Notes: generated by a model from the letters alone, not told the origin. 64,000 nucleotides of DNA from Steroidobacteraceae bacterium (GCA_041395505.1 JAWLAG010000001.1:62001-126000); one strand, 5' to 3'. Numbered from the stretch's first letter, positions 8,583-18,662 are shown. Made by a program: numbers and translations.

Positions 8583-9613
8583 AGTTCCACGATGTCGATG
8601 CGCATGCCCGCGGGCGTCGTCACGCTCGCCATGCGGCCCTTGCCGAGTATCGATTCGATTGGTCCATGATCGACGATGCCCCAGTTGCGGCCGCGTTCGA
8701 GATAGCCCCCGAGGTTGGCAACGACATAGGTCACGGAAAGCAGGCCGCGTGCCGGCGGGCGGGCGCGCGGATAGAGGTTATCGCCAGGCGCGCCCTGGTA
8801 GTTGACGAGCTCCATGCGCCCGTAGGCGCTCTTTGCGTTGCCGACGATGCGCACATCGAGCGCCGCGCCGGAGGGCAGCCCGATGGTCTTCTCGACCTCG
8901 GGACCTTCGAAGCGATGGTGCGAGAGCTGTTCCATCCCGAACAGGCCCCGGTAAAAGGCGACCTCTCGTTCGTTGTCCGGCGTGATGGCGACGATCTGCG
9001 GCGTCACGCCATAGCCCTGTCGGCTGGTCAGCTGCGGCACGTCCGGTTGCTCGAGGAACACCAGGTTGATGCCTTCCGGACCAGGGGCGTGCACTTCGTA
9101 GACCAGTACGCCATCCGATTCGAGCGTACCGATGGCCGAGCGGAATTTCATGCCGGCATCGAGCAGCTCCTGGTGGCGCGCCTTGATGTCGCGCGCCGCG
9201 ATGTCGATATTCTTCAACACCAGGTCCGTCGAACGCGCCCCTTCACGTATCGCGGCCCCCGGTCGTGCGAATTGCACGAGATGCAACCCGCCGTCGAGAC
9301 TTCCCGGCGTGTTGAGCAGCGCCTGGTCCTTGATATCGTCCGCGGCAATGTTCCAGAGTTTGGCAAGTCCGGCGTCCGCACCGTGCCGTCGCGTGACGAC
9401 CTCCATGCCAAAGCGCTGTTGCCACAGCTCGAGTGCCTGATCGAGGTCTGCGACACTCAACACGACGTAAGCGAATGAATAGGCGGAATGTCCGGTCATG
9501 GCGGGGCTCGGCTCCGGGGTCTTTGCAATGGCGGGTGCGTCACCATGCGCGGCACAGCCCGCCGCCAGCCACCCGGCGAGAAGACAGGCCGTCAGACGAA
9601 TCATGGAACGCAT
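8579..9613 (-). CDS. VOC-superfamily (glyoxalase-fold) lipoprotein
   Basis: The chosen start gives a lipoprotein signal peptide, MRSMIRLTACLLAGWLAAGC, whose last Cys would be lipidated. About 345 residues follow two tandem glyoxalase/bleomycin-resistance-type modules: one begins near YSFAYVVLSVADLDQALELW and a second near GVTPQIVAITPDNEREVAFYRGLFGMEQ. Metal-ligand residues are not all evident, so catalysis is uncertain. An earlier in-frame start (to 9658) would bury the signal peptide and is less likely. It is cotranscribed with the GST gene. A periplasmic or membrane-attached VOC protein is uncommon. Confidence 0.82.
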   Translation of the reverse strand: MRSMIRLTACLLAGWLAAGCAAHGDAPAIAKTPEPSPAMTGHSAYSFAYVVLSVADLDQALELWQQRFGMEVVTRRHGADAGLAKLWNIAADDIKDQALLNTPGSLDGGLHLVQFARPGAAIREGARSTDLVLKNIDIAARDIKARHQELLDAGMKFRSAIGTLESDGVLVYEVHAPGPEGINLVFLEQPDVPQLTSRQGYGVTPQIVAITPDNEREVAFYRGLFGMEQLSHHRFEGPEVEKTIGLPSGAALDVRIVGNAKSAYGRMELVNYQGAPGDNLYPRARPPARGLLSVTYVVANLGGYLERGRNWGIVDHGPIESILGKGRMASVTTPAGMRIDIVEL

Positions 9614-9689
9614 CGAATGAGTATCCGTCAAAGCCCGGCATCGCGCAAAGCGGAACACGGGCGGATCGACCGAATCAGGCGTGACAATT

Positions 9690-10916
9690 TCAGGCGGGCA
9701 ACAGCGACTTCAGCTCAAACGACTCATCGGCAAGCTGGGCCACTTCCGCCCTGGCGTGGGCGGCGAGCAAGCGCTTGCCTACGGCGAAGTCGCCCGTCCT
9801 GTTGACCGTATCGATTGCGATGATCTCGCCGTCGTGCAGATAGAAGGCACTGAAGGACCTGCCATTGATGTCACCGCGGATGGCCAGTTGCTCGTAGCCC
9901 TGCGAAATACCCACCATCTGCAATTTCAGGTCGTACTGGTCCGACCAGAACCACGGTGGACCGGATCTCGGCGCCGGCTTCTCGCAGATCGCGGCCGCGC
10001 AGATCCGCGCCTGTTCGACCGCGCTCGCCACGGATTCCATGCGCAGGCGCCGGCCAAGAAAGCTGTTTTCGTGATTCGCGCAGTCACCGATGGCGAAGAT
10101 GTTCTCATCGCTGCTGCGGGTGAGCGCATCGACCACGATGCCGTTGTCGACCAGGAGTCCCGCCGCGGTTGCGAGTTCGACATTCGGAACGAGGCCGATA
10201 CCGACGACGACGATGTCGGCGGGCACAATTGCGCCACCGCCGAGCCGCACGCCAGTAACGCGTGGATCACCGTCGAATGCCTCGACGCCCGTGTGGGTCA
10301 ACAGCTTGACCCCTTGCTCGCTGTGGACCCGCTCGTAGAACGCAGAAACCTCCGGCGCCGTGACCCGCGCCAGGACGCGGGGCAGCGACTCGATGACCGT
10401 GACACCGAGTCCCTTCTTGATACCGATCGCAGCCACTTCGAGGCCGATGTAGCCACCGCCGACCACCACCAATCGCTTGCCCGGCAGGAATTCCTTCTTG
10501 AGCCTTTCGATATCGGTGATGGTGCGCACATAGTGCACGTTGGGATGGTCCGCGCCAGGCAACAGCAGCCGGCGCGCGTGACCGCCGGTTGCCAGTACCA
10601 GCCGGTCGTAGGACAGTACTTCGCCGTCGAACAATGTGACGCTACGCGCCGCGCGATCGATCGCCTCGACGCCGAGACCCAGGCGAAGCTCGATATTCTG
10701 GCGTGCATAACTGTCGGCCGAGCGCAGGTAGAGGCTTTCGGCACTCACCTCACCGGCAAGGAAAGCCTTCGACAGGGGCGGCCTTCGATAAGGAGGATGT
10801 GACTCGTCGCCGATCAGCACGATCGGACGCGAGTAGCCCTGCTGGCGCAGGGAAAATGCCAGGCTGCCGGCCGACTCGCCGGCGCCGACGATGATCACTC
10901 CAGTCTCACTCGTCAT
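9690..10916 (-). CDS. FAD-dependent NAD(P)H:ferredoxin/rubredoxin reductase-like oxidoreductase
   Basis: This is a flavoprotein of the ferredoxin/rubredoxin reductase family. The FAD-binding GxGxxx motif is in VIIVGAGESAGSLAFSLRQ at the N-terminus, and a second Rossmann motif (VVVGGGYIGLEVAAIG) binds NAD(P)H. FAIGDCANHEN is the conserved FAD-contact motif near residue 280. The C-terminal reductase domain contains PWFWSDQYDLKLQMVG. An equally possible start is 9 nt earlier. No partner ferredoxin or oxygenase gene is adjacent, so the electron acceptor is unknown. It is divergent from the AI-2E-type exporter gene. Confidence 0.88.
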   Translation of the reverse strand: MTSETGVIIVGAGESAGSLAFSLRQQGYSRPIVLIGDESHPPYRRPPLSKAFLAGEVSAESLYLRSADSYARQNIELRLGLGVEAIDRAARSVTLFDGEVLSYDRLVLATGGHARRLLLPGADHPNVHYVRTITDIERLKKEFLPGKRLVVVGGGYIGLEVAAIGIKKGLGVTVIESLPRVLARVTAPEVSAFYERVHSEQGVKLLTHTGVEAFDGDPRVTGVRLGGGAIVPADIVVVGIGLVPNVELATAAGLLVDNGIVVDALTRSSDENIFAIGDCANHENSFLGRRLRMESVASAVEQARICAAAICEKPAPRSGPPWFWSDQYDLKLQMVGISQGYEQLAIRGDINGRSFSAFYLHDGEIIAIDTVNRTGDFAVGKRLLAAHARAEVAQLADESFELKSLLPA

Positions 10917-11044
10917 GAACGACATCGTACTATGCCGGTCATCGCGCCGAGAACGGGATTTGCCGCAATAGGAGCGTTGCAATTGCCCGCGGATGCGGGC
11001 GAGTATCGTCTGCAGTAACGCGCCGCAGGCAGAGAGGATCGATC

Positions 11045-12103
11045 ATGCCGACCAGTTTCTATCAACGCAGCTTTGCACTCATCGCCATCGCAATCCTCGC
11101 CCTGTTGACCTGGCGCATCCTCGAGCCATTCTTCGGTGCACTGGCCTGGGGAGGTTTTCTCGCCTTCGTGCTGCAACCCCTGCAGCGCTGGCTGGCAAGG
11201 CGGCTGCGCGGGCGCGAGGGTCTTGCCGCGGGGATCCTCGTCGTGCTGACTCCCATCGTGCTGCTCGGACCGCTGTCCGTGCTCGGCGTCGCCTTTGCGC
11301 GCCAGGCGAGCCACCTCGTGCGCACGTTGCAGCATAGCGATTTTGGCGAACTGCGCGCGCGACTGGCTGGTGTGGAGAATTGGCCCGTGATTCGCCAGGC
11401 GCAGGACTGGTTCGGCGGCAACATGGTGATGAGCATCGAGCAACTGCGTCAGTGGTTGATCGACAATGGCCAGGGCATGCTGAAAAGTGCGGCGGCTGCC
11501 GGCGGCAATGTGGTGTTGGGCGCGGTCGGCACGGTCGTGGGCTTCTTCCTGATGTTGTTCCTGTTGTTCTTCCTTCTGCGCGACGGCCGGCAGATGCTCG
11601 AACGCCTCGTGCATCTGGTGCCGCTGCCGGGCGCGAGGCGCACCGAGCTGACTCAGCTCATCGCCAACACCACACGGGGAGTCATCTATGGCACGGGACT
11701 CACTGCCATCGTGCAGGGTCTGCTGGTCGGTATCGGGTTCGCGATCCTCAGCCTGCCATCGCCCGTGGTGTTCGGTGTGCTGGCGGCGATCGCCTCGCTG
11801 TTGCCGGCCGGCGGTACAGCGCTCGTCTGGGGCCCCGCGCTCGTGTGGTTGCTCGCGGTGGGGCGATATGGTGCCGCGGTTTTTCTACTTGCCTGGGGCA
11901 TCGCTGTGTCGCTGTCCGACAATTTCCTGCGCCCGCTGCTCATTTCAAGTCATGCACCCGTGTCAACCCTGGCGGTGTTCGTGGGCGTGGTCGGTGGTAT
12001 CGCCGCATTCGGCCCGATCGGACTCATCGTCGGCCCCGTATTTTTGACCTTGATCGGCGCATTGCTGCGCTTCGCCGAGGAGTCGCTGCCGCGATCCGGC
12101 TGA
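11045..12103 (+). CDS. AI-2E family transporter / PerM-type permease
   Basis: This is a 352-residue polytopic membrane protein with about eight hydrophobic helices and the family layout: two N-terminal helices, a cytoplasmic or periplasmic region (about residues 75-155), then a run of helices including GTGLTAIVQGLLVGIGFAI and the C-terminal FGPIGLIVGPVFLTLIGALL. Members export diverse small molecules, and AI-2 is only one proposed substrate (TqsA). The gene stops 14 nt before uvrD. Confidence 0.88.
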   Translation: MPTSFYQRSFALIAIAILALLTWRILEPFFGALAWGGFLAFVLQPLQRWLARRLRGREGLAAGILVVLTPIVLLGPLSVLGVAFARQASHLVRTLQHSDFGELRARLAGVENWPVIRQAQDWFGGNMVMSIEQLRQWLIDNGQGMLKSAAAAGGNVVLGAVGTVVGFFLMLFLLFFLLRDGRQMLERLVHLVPLPGARRTELTQLIANTTRGVIYGTGLTAIVQGLLVGIGFAILSLPSPVVFGVLAAIASLLPAGGTALVWGPALVWLLAVGRYGAAVFLLAWGIAVSLSDNFLRPLLISSHAPVSTLAVFVGVVGGIAAFGPIGLIVGPVFLTLIGALLRFAEESLPRSG

Positions 12104-12117
12104 TAAACTAGCGGTCA

Positions 12118-14277
12118 ATGGATGTATCGGAAATTCTAGGGCCGCTCAACGACGCCCAGCGGCAGGCTGTTGCCGCCCCGCCGGGCCCCGTGCTGGTACT
12201 GGCCGGCGCGGGCAGCGGCAAGACCAGGGTTCTCACCCATCGTGTGGCCTGGCTGGTAGCCACGCAGGCGGCGACGCCGCACAGCGTCCTCGCGGTGACC
12301 TTCACCAACAAGGCGGCGGGCGAGATGCGCGCGCGCATCGAGTCGCTCCTCGGTGTGCCCGGCGGCGCGTTGTGGCTTGGCACATTCCACGGCATCGCAC
12401 ACCGGCTGTTGCGCCTGCATTGGCGCGAAGCGGGGCTCGTGCAGTCCTTCCAGATCCTCGACTCCGAAGACCAGTTGCGCCTGGTGCGCAAAGTCGTACG
12501 CGCCCGTGAGCTCGATGAAGCGCGTTTCGTGCCGAAGGAAGTGCAATGGTTCATCAACCACAACAAGGACGAGGGCCTGCGTGCAAAGGCGCTGCGCGAC
12601 AACAATGATCCTACGCGCCACGAATTGATCCGCCTGTATCTCGACTACGAGGAGGCCTGTGCGCGCAACGGCGTCGTCGACTTCGCGGAACTCTTGCTGC
12701 GTGCTTTCGAGCTATGGCGCGACAATCCTTCGTTGCTCGCGCATTATCGCCAGCGCTTTCGCCATATCCTGGTGGATGAGTTCCAGGACACCAATGCCAT
12801 CCAGTACGCCTGGACGCGTCTGCTCGCGGCCGATGGCAACGCGCCCTTCGTGGTGGGCGATGACGATCAATCCATCTACCGTTGGCGCGGCGCGCGGGTA
12901 GAGAACCTGCAGCGCTTCCAGCGCGACTTTCCGACCGCGCAACTGTTTCGCCTCGAACAGAACTATCGCTCCACGGGCACGATACTCTCAGCCGCGAACG
13001 CGATCATTGCCAACAACAGCGGGCGGCTCGGCAAGAACCTCTGGACCGAGGGCGAACGTGGCGCGCCGATCCGCCTCTATGCGGCGTTCAACGAACGCGA
13101 CGAAGCCGACTACATCATCCAGCGCATCAAGACCTGGCTGGCCAATGGCGGTGCGCGCAGCGACGCTGCGCTCCTGTACCGTTCGAACGCCCAGTCCCGT
13201 GTTCTCGAGGAGGCGCTGCTCGGTGCGCGCCTGCCGTACCGGGTCTATGGCGGTTTGCGTTTCTTCGAACGCGCCGAAATCAAGGACACGCTCGCCTATC
13301 TGCGGCTCATGACCAATCGCGACGACGACACCTCCTTCGAGCGCGTGGTCAATCTGCCGGCCCGCGGCATCGGCGCACGCAGTCTCGAGGTGCTGCGCGA
13401 CCATGCGCGTGGCGCGGGCTCATCGCTGTGGCGGGCCGCGGGCGCGTGCATCGGCGAGAAGCTCGGCGCTCGCGCGAGCGCGAGTCTCGGTGCTTTCATG
13501 CAACTAATCGAAGATCTCGCGCGCGATCTCGGCGGACTGACGCTCGCCGAACAGGTTGACCTCGTGCAGAAGGGCAGTGGTCTCATCGAGCACTACCGCA
13601 AGGACAAGGCGGATCGCGGCGAAGCGCGCGTCGAGAACCTGGAGGAGCTGGTGAGCGCCGCACGCGGTTTCGAGGCGAACGAATCCGGCGACCTGCCGCC
13701 ACTGCAGGCCTTTCTTGCCTACGCGGTACTCGAATCGGGAGAGGGCCAGGCGGAAGCGGGCGAAGATTGCGTGCAGCTGATGACGCTGCACAGTGCCAAG
13801 GGGCTCGAGTTCCCGCTGGTATTCATGTGCGGCATGGAAGAAGGCCTGTTCCCGCACCAGCGCAGTATCAGCGACCTGGAGGGCCTTGAGGAAGAGCGCC
13901 GGCTTTGCTATGTCGGCGCAACCCGCGCGATGCGCGAGCTCAACATGACCTACGCCGAACAAAGACGCCTGCATGGCATCGACAGCTATGGCCAGGCGTC
14001 GCGTTTCCTGCGCGAGATTCCCGACGAGCTGCTGGAGGAAATCCGGCCACGCATCCAGCTGTCACGGCCAGCCATTGCGGTGGCGAATCACAAGCGGTTT
14101 CGCGACGATGACAGCACCGGCATGCGCCTCGGCGCGCGGGTGCGCCATGGCAAGTTTGGCGAGGGCGTGGTGCTCAATGTCGAAGGTCAGGGTCCGCATG
14201 CGCGCATCCAGATCAACTTCGAGCAGCAGGGCACCAAGTGGCTGATGCTCTCCTACGCCAACCTCGAAACCGTTTGA
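12118..14277 (+). CDS. uvrD: DNA helicase II (UvrD)
   Basis: A superfamily 1 3'-5' helicase for nucleotide-excision and mismatch repair. Walker A is GAGSGKTRVLTHRV near residue 32. Motif II is ILVDEFQDTN, with DDDQSIYRWRGA as motif III. Motif IV/V residues include EQNYRST, and LMTLHSAKGLEFPLVF and YVGATRA are motifs V/VI. The C-terminal GVVLNVEGQG-type Tudor-like domain, which binds RNA polymerase, is present, separating it from Rep. The length of 719 residues is typical. A TAAACT hexamer at 12104-12109 lies 8 nt before the ATG with no Shine-Dalgarno, suggesting a nearly leaderless mRNA. Confidence 0.97.
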   Translation: MDVSEILGPLNDAQRQAVAAPPGPVLVLAGAGSGKTRVLTHRVAWLVATQAATPHSVLAVTFTNKAAGEMRARIESLLGVPGGALWLGTFHGIAHRLLRLHWREAGLVQSFQILDSEDQLRLVRKVVRARELDEARFVPKEVQWFINHNKDEGLRAKALRDNNDPTRHELIRLYLDYEEACARNGVVDFAELLLRAFELWRDNPSLLAHYRQRFRHILVDEFQDTNAIQYAWTRLLAADGNAPFVVGDDDQSIYRWRGARVENLQRFQRDFPTAQLFRLEQNYRSTGTILSAANAIIANNSGRLGKNLWTEGERGAPIRLYAAFNERDEADYIIQRIKTWLANGGARSDAALLYRSNAQSRVLEEALLGARLPYRVYGGLRFFERAEIKDTLAYLRLMTNRDDDTSFERVVNLPARGIGARSLEVLRDHARGAGSSLWRAAGACIGEKLGARASASLGAFMQLIEDLARDLGGLTLAEQVDLVQKGSGLIEHYRKDKADRGEARVENLEELVSAARGFEANESGDLPPLQAFLAYAVLESGEGQAEAGEDCVQLMTLHSAKGLEFPLVFMCGMEEGLFPHQRSISDLEGLEEERRLCYVGATRAMRELNMTYAEQRRLHGIDSYGQASRFLREIPDELLEEIRPRIQLSRPAIAVANHKRFRDDDSTGMRLGARVRHGKFGEGVVLNVEGQGPHARIQINFEQQGTKWLMLSYANLETV

Positions 14278-14314
14278 TGCGCGTCTGGCGCGCTTGGCCT
14301 AGAATCGCCGCTTC

Positions 14315-15685
14315 ATGAAAATCGTCATTCTCGGTGCCGGACAGGTTGGCCGCACGGCCGCCTATCACCTCTCGCGCGAATCCGGCAACGAGGTCACGGT
14401 GGTAGACACCAAAGAGAGCGTGCTGCGCGAGCTGCAGGGCCGGCTCGACATTCGCACCGTGGCCGGCAATGCCGCTTACCCGAGCGTCCTCGCCGCGGCT
14501 GGTGCGGCCGATGCCGACATCATCGTCGCGCTGACGAGCTCCGATGAAGTGAACATGATGGCCTGCGAGGTTGCCTACACGCTGTATCGAACGCCGACCA
14601 AGATCGCGCGCATTCGTGCGGCCGAGTATACCGATCGGCCGGAGTTGTTCAGCGCCGAGGCGCTCTCGGTCGATGTGTTCATCAGCCCCGAGCAACTGGT
14701 CACCGAGCATATCGCCCGCCTGATCCGCAACCCGGGCGCCCTGCAGGTGCTCGATTTCGCCGACGGCCGGGTGCGACTCGTGGGTGTGCGGGCGCGCAAG
14801 GGCGGACTGCTGGTCGGGCAGCAGATCCGCGCGCTGCGCGAACACATACCCAATACGGATGCGCGCATCGTGGCCATCTACCGCGCCGGGCGCAGCGTGC
14901 AGCCGACGGGCGAGACAACCTTGCAGGAGGACGACGAGGTCTTTTTCCTCGCGGCACGCCAGGACCTGCGCCGGGTGATGAACGAGTTGCGGCGCGAGGA
15001 AAAGCCCGCCAGGCGCGTGGTCATCGCCGGCGGCGGCAACATCGGCTATCGCGTTGCCGCGGCTCTCGATGACAGCTACCAGGTCAAGCTCATCGAGCGC
15101 GACCGCGACCGGGCACGGGCCATCGCCGAGCGCCTCGACAATACCATCGTGCTCGCGGGCGATGCGGCGGATGAAGACCTGCTGATCGAGGAGAACATCG
15201 ATTCGGCCGACGTCTTCGCGGCGCTCACCAGTTCTGAGGAAGCCAACATTCTCTCGGCGATGCTGGCCAAGCGGCTGGGTGCAGCCAAGGTGATGGCCAT
15301 CATCAACAAGCCGTCGTATGCCGAGCTGATGGAAAGCCGCAGCATCGACATCGCAATCTCGCCGCAGACGGTGACCATCGGGTCGCTCCTCGCCCATGTC
15401 CGCCGCGGCGATGTCGTGCGCGTGCACTCGCTGCGCCGTGGCGCGGCCGAGGCGCTCGAGGCAATCGTGCATGGTGACCGGTCACGATCGCGCGTTGTCG
15501 GGCGGCGCATCGAGGAGATACGGCTCCCCGAAGGCGCCGCCATCGGTGCGATCGCGCGCGGCGAGGAGGTCGTCATGGCCCACCACGACACCGTGGTGCA
15601 GGCCGACGATCACGTCATCGTCTTCCTCGCCGACCGGCGCCATATCAGCCAGGTCGAGCGCCTGTTCGTCGGCGACAGCCTGTAG
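14315..15685 (+). CDS. trkA: Trk potassium uptake regulatory protein TrkA
   Basis: A cytoplasmic NAD-binding gating subunit of the Trk K+ uptake system. The protein has two tandem RCK modules: an N-terminal Rossmann motif GAGQVGRTAAYHL and an internal GGGNIGYRVAAALDD near residue 240, each followed by a TrkA-C domain. The length of 456 residues is usual for double-RCK TrkA. It is followed 18 nt later by trkH, giving the complete channel plus regulator. A TAGAAT hexamer at 14300-14305 lies 9 nt before the ATG, a possible -10 box for a near-leaderless transcript. Confidence 0.96.
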   Translation: MKIVILGAGQVGRTAAYHLSRESGNEVTVVDTKESVLRELQGRLDIRTVAGNAAYPSVLAAAGAADADIIVALTSSDEVNMMACEVAYTLYRTPTKIARIRAAEYTDRPELFSAEALSVDVFISPEQLVTEHIARLIRNPGALQVLDFADGRVRLVGVRARKGGLLVGQQIRALREHIPNTDARIVAIYRAGRSVQPTGETTLQEDDEVFFLAARQDLRRVMNELRREEKPARRVVIAGGGNIGYRVAAALDDSYQVKLIERDRDRARAIAERLDNTIVLAGDAADEDLLIEENIDSADVFAALTSSEEANILSAMLAKRLGAAKVMAIINKPSYAELMESRSIDIAISPQTVTIGSLLAHVRRGDVVRVHSLRRGAAEALEAIVHGDRSRSRVVGRRIEEIRLPEGAAIGAIARGEEVVMAHHDTVVQADDHVIVFLADRRHISQVERLFVGDSL

Positions 15686-15703
15686 CCGGCCGGAGCCGCA
15701 CTC

Positions 15704-17152
15704 GTGCTGGCAATCTTTCATACGCTCGGGCTCACGATGGCGCTGTTCAGCGTCAGCTTCATCGCGCCGGTACTTGCTGCCATCGTCTATCGCGACGGCA
15801 TGCTCGGCACGTTCGTGGCCGCGGGTCTCGCCACCGCGGCTTTCGGCCTCGCAGTTGCCGCGCTGACACGGCCGTTTCGCCGCGAATTGAAAGCACGCGA
15901 TGGTTTCGCGCTGGTCGTGCTCACCTGGCTCGGCATGTGCGTCTCCGCCGCATTCGCGCTTTTTTTCGCGTTGCCGCGCCTGGATTTTGCGGGCGCGTTC
16001 TTCGAGGCGACCTCCGGGATAACCACGACCGGCGCGACCGTGCTGGTCGGGCTCGACAATCTCGCGCCCTCGATTCATATCTGGAGGCACACGCTGCACC
16101 TGCTCGGTGGGCTCGGCATCATCGTGCTGGCGGTGGCCATCCTGCCGCTGCTCGGTGTCGGTGGCATGCAGCTTTACAAGGCCGAAACACCAGGACCGAT
16201 GAAGGATGAAAAACTCACTCCGCGCATCACCGAGACAGCGAAGCGCCTGTGGGTCACCTACGCCTCGCTGACTGTCATCGCCATCCTGTCGTTGCATCTG
16301 GCCGGGATGTCCTGGCTCGATGCGATCTGCAACGCATTCTCGGCGATGTCCACCGGCGGATTTTCCACCCACGATGCCAGCATCGGCTATTACAAATCGC
16401 CGCTGATCGAAGCGCTGTTGATCGTGTTCATGATCGCCGCCTGCCTGAATTTCGCGCGGCATTTCCTGGTCGCGCGGCGCATTTCCCTGCAGCCGCATTG
16501 GCAGGATCCGGAAACCCGTGCCGTTCTGGTCCTGCTGGCAAGTTCGATCCTGCTGATCACGGTCCTGCTCATCGGCTCGGACACCTACCCGCACCCGCTG
16601 GTTGCGCTGCGCCACGCGGCCTTCAGCGTGGTGTCGATCGCGACCACCACGGGTTTCGTCACCGAGGACTACGAGCGCTGGCCGATTTTTGCGCCGGTGT
16701 TCATGTTGTTCCTCGGCTGTATCACCGCCGGCACCGGTTCGACGGGCGGCGGCATCAAGATGTTTCGCACCCTGGTGCTGTGGCGCCAGTCGATGCGCGA
16801 GCTCAAACTCCTGGTGCACCCGTCCGCCGTCCTGCCCGTGCGCATCGGCGGCCAGGTGATCCAGGAGCGTGTCGCTGCCTCGGTGCTCGCTTTCATCTTT
16901 TTGTATTTTGCGACTATTGCAGCTTTCACTTTCGCGCTGCTCCTGACAGGCCTCAGCCTGCCGACCGCGTTCTCGGCCTCGGTCGCCTGCGTCAACAGTA
17001 TCGGACCGGGGCTCGAAGTCGTCGGGCCCAGCGGCAATTTCGCGCACTTTGACACCGTGCAGCTGCTGCTGTGTTCCTCGGCCATGCTGCTCGGCCGCCT
17101 CGAGATCTTCACCGTGTTGTTGTTGTTTACACCAACCTTCTGGCGTCGCTGA
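15704..17152 (+). CDS. trkH: Trk potassium uptake protein TrkH
   Basis: The membrane channel subunit for K+ uptake, 482 residues with many TM helices and four selectivity-loop regions. Visible pore-loop sequences include ATSGITTTGAT, AFSAMSTGGFSTHDAS, SIATTTGFVTEDY and VNSIGPGLEVVGP. GAGSTGGGIK-type sequence (here GTGSTGGGIKMFR) is the conserved intramembrane gate region. The start is GTG at 15704, shortly after trkA, so the two form one operon. Confidence 0.96.
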   Translation: MLAIFHTLGLTMALFSVSFIAPVLAAIVYRDGMLGTFVAAGLATAAFGLAVAALTRPFRRELKARDGFALVVLTWLGMCVSAAFALFFALPRLDFAGAFFEATSGITTTGATVLVGLDNLAPSIHIWRHTLHLLGGLGIIVLAVAILPLLGVGGMQLYKAETPGPMKDEKLTPRITETAKRLWVTYASLTVIAILSLHLAGMSWLDAICNAFSAMSTGGFSTHDASIGYYKSPLIEALLIVFMIAACLNFARHFLVARRISLQPHWQDPETRAVLVLLASSILLITVLLIGSDTYPHPLVALRHAAFSVVSIATTTGFVTEDYERWPIFAPVFMLFLGCITAGTGSTGGGIKMFRTLVLWRQSMRELKLLVHPSAVLPVRIGGQVIQERVAASVLAFIFLYFATIAAFTFALLLTGLSLPTAFSASVACVNSIGPGLEVVGPSGNFAHFDTVQLLLCSSAMLLGRLEIFTVLLLFTPTFWRR

Positions 17153-17480
17153 CGGGTCGTACCCGGACCAGTTCATCCCCGAATCGGACCATTCTGTCCC
17201 GTGCAACTGGGCTTGGTCCCGGCCGAGTGGTATAGATGGCTCCTGTGTCTCACATTTGGTCCCCGGGATAGCCGACTTTTTTCAGCCAGCGACGAAACCA
17301 AATGCCCCTCCCATGCATCTACTCTTGCAAGGTCGCCGCGTCGACCACGAATAATGGGAGCCGGGCCGCTGGATTCCTCCTGCAAACGGTTGGCCGACTG
17401 GGGACTTTTCGCCAATCTTTTGAGCCGGTCCGGCTCCTGTTTTCTCTACGCACCGGACCTGGGCGGGAGGGCCTTCGCGC
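17153..17480. other. Intergenic region upstream of the two-component pair
   Basis: About 330 bases with no convincing gene between trkH and the sensor kinase. Overlapping ORFs here are short, lack family features and run into the kinase in the wrong frame. The one structural element seen is a palindrome at 17422-17436 (listed separately). It probably holds the promoter for the kinase-regulator pair, but no clear -35/-10 pair is recognisable. Confidence 0.6.
17422..17436. promoter_or_regulatory. Palindrome 45 bp upstream of the sensor kinase
   Basis: GAGCCGG-T-CCGGCTC has 7-bp perfect arms around one central base and is followed by CTGTTTTCTC. It could be an operator for the kinase-regulator operon or a weak terminator hairpin at the end of the trk transcript. 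In GC-rich DNA such palindromes also occur by chance, so confidence is low. Confidence 0.3.
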
Positions 17481-18662
17481 ATGAACGCCAGTGTCCTGTT
17501 CTCGGCTGGTCTGCCGCTGATCGGTCGCTCGATCAGTCTCAAGGATCGCAACTACCTGTGGCGACTGGTGCTCGTCGTCACCATCCCCTACTGGATCTAC
17601 ATGACGCTCTCGCGCGTCATCGGCTTTCAGCTGATGACCGCGGGCTATCCGGGCATCATCATCGCGCCGGCCCAGGTACGCGTCCTGCAACATCTGTTGT
17701 TGCTGCCGCTGCTGTTGGTGTTCTATCGAATTGCGCTCGCTATCGGTTGGCCGGGCGAAGCGCGCTGGCTCGCCCTCACACGCCATGCCGCCATGGCGCT
17801 GTTCTTCGCGGTAGTCGCACGACCGCTGCTGTTGTTGCTGGTCGCGCTCGATCGCGACGACTGGAGCCTGCTCGGGAATCTCTTCGTTACGCCGTGGGGG
17901 AGCCTGCTGTCGCTCGATATCTGGTTGCAGACGACTTCGGATTTCCTGATGTCCTACCTGCTCGGCCTCGGTGTGCTCCTGTTCGTCCACAACTATCGTG
18001 AGCTGAAGTACCAGGAGCTCAACAGCGCCCGCCTGCAGGCGGAGAACAACCAGGCGCGGCTCACGGCGCTGCGTATGCAGCTCAATCCCCATTTTCTCTT
18101 CAACACGCTGAATGCCGCCGTTGCGATGATTCCTGCGAGCCCGCAGACGGCCGAGCAGATGCTGGTGCGCCTGGGTGACCTCTTGCGCCGGAGCCTGCGC
18201 GATGGAGACATGGACCTGGTGCCGCTGTCGCGCGAAATCGCCTTCGTGTGCGACTACCTCGAGATCCAGCAGTTGCGGTTCCGTGACCGCCTGCGCTACA
18301 GCATCCGCGTCGGCGAGGGACTCGAACGTGCGATGGTGCCGAGCCTCATACTGCAGCCGCTCGCCGAGAATGCCGTGATGCACGGCATCTCCGCGGAGGA
18401 TGACACCATACAGATTACGGTGGAGGCCCGCGGACGTGGTCGCGATCTCCAGCTCGAAGTGCGCAATACGCATTCGGGTCGCGACAGTCACGCCACCGGC
18501 TCGTCGGGTATTGGGCTGGGCAATACCCGCGCGAGGCTTGCGGCGCTCTACGGTGAACATTGCTCGGTAGAGCTGGTTCGCGAGAGCGAGCAGGTGATGA
18601 GCGCGCGCATCCGCATTCCGCTGGAAGTGCAGTATTCGGCCCTGGAGCGAAAGTCGGCATGA
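17481..18662 (+). CDS. LytS/AlgZ-type sensor histidine kinase
   Basis: This is a 393-residue membrane sensor kinase. The N-terminal half has about four TM helices (residues 25-165). The His-kinase domain (HisKA_7TM/LytS type) contains the phospho-acceptor LRMQLNPHFLFNTLN near residue 200. The ATPase domain follows with ILQPLAENAVMHG (N box) and SSGIGLGNTRARLAALYG (G box). The stop overlaps the start of the response-regulator gene (ATGA), so the pair is translationally coupled. No periplasmic ligand domain is visible, so the signal is unknown. Confidence 0.92.
   Translation: MNASVLFSAGLPLIGRSISLKDRNYLWRLVLVVTIPYWIYMTLSRVIGFQLMTAGYPGIIIAPAQVRVLQHLLLLPLLLVFYRIALAIGWPGEARWLALTRHAAMALFFAVVARPLLLLLVALDRDDWSLLGNLFVTPWGSLLSLDIWLQTTSDFLMSYLLGLGVLLFVHNYRELKYQELNSARLQAENNQARLTALRMQLNPHFLFNTLNAAVAMIPASPQTAEQMLVRLGDLLRRSLRDGDMDLVPLSREIAFVCDYLEIQQLRFRDRLRYSIRVGEGLERAMVPSLILQPLAENAVMHGISAEDDTIQITVEARGRGRDLQLEVRNTHSGRDSHATGSSGIGLGNTRARLAALYGEHCSVELVRESEQVMSARIRIPLEVQYSALERKSA

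Noticed and set aside
15482..17206. Long minus-strand ORF opposite trkH
   Set aside because: No recognisable domain; Gln/Arg-rich shadow composition; trkH reads well on the plus strand.
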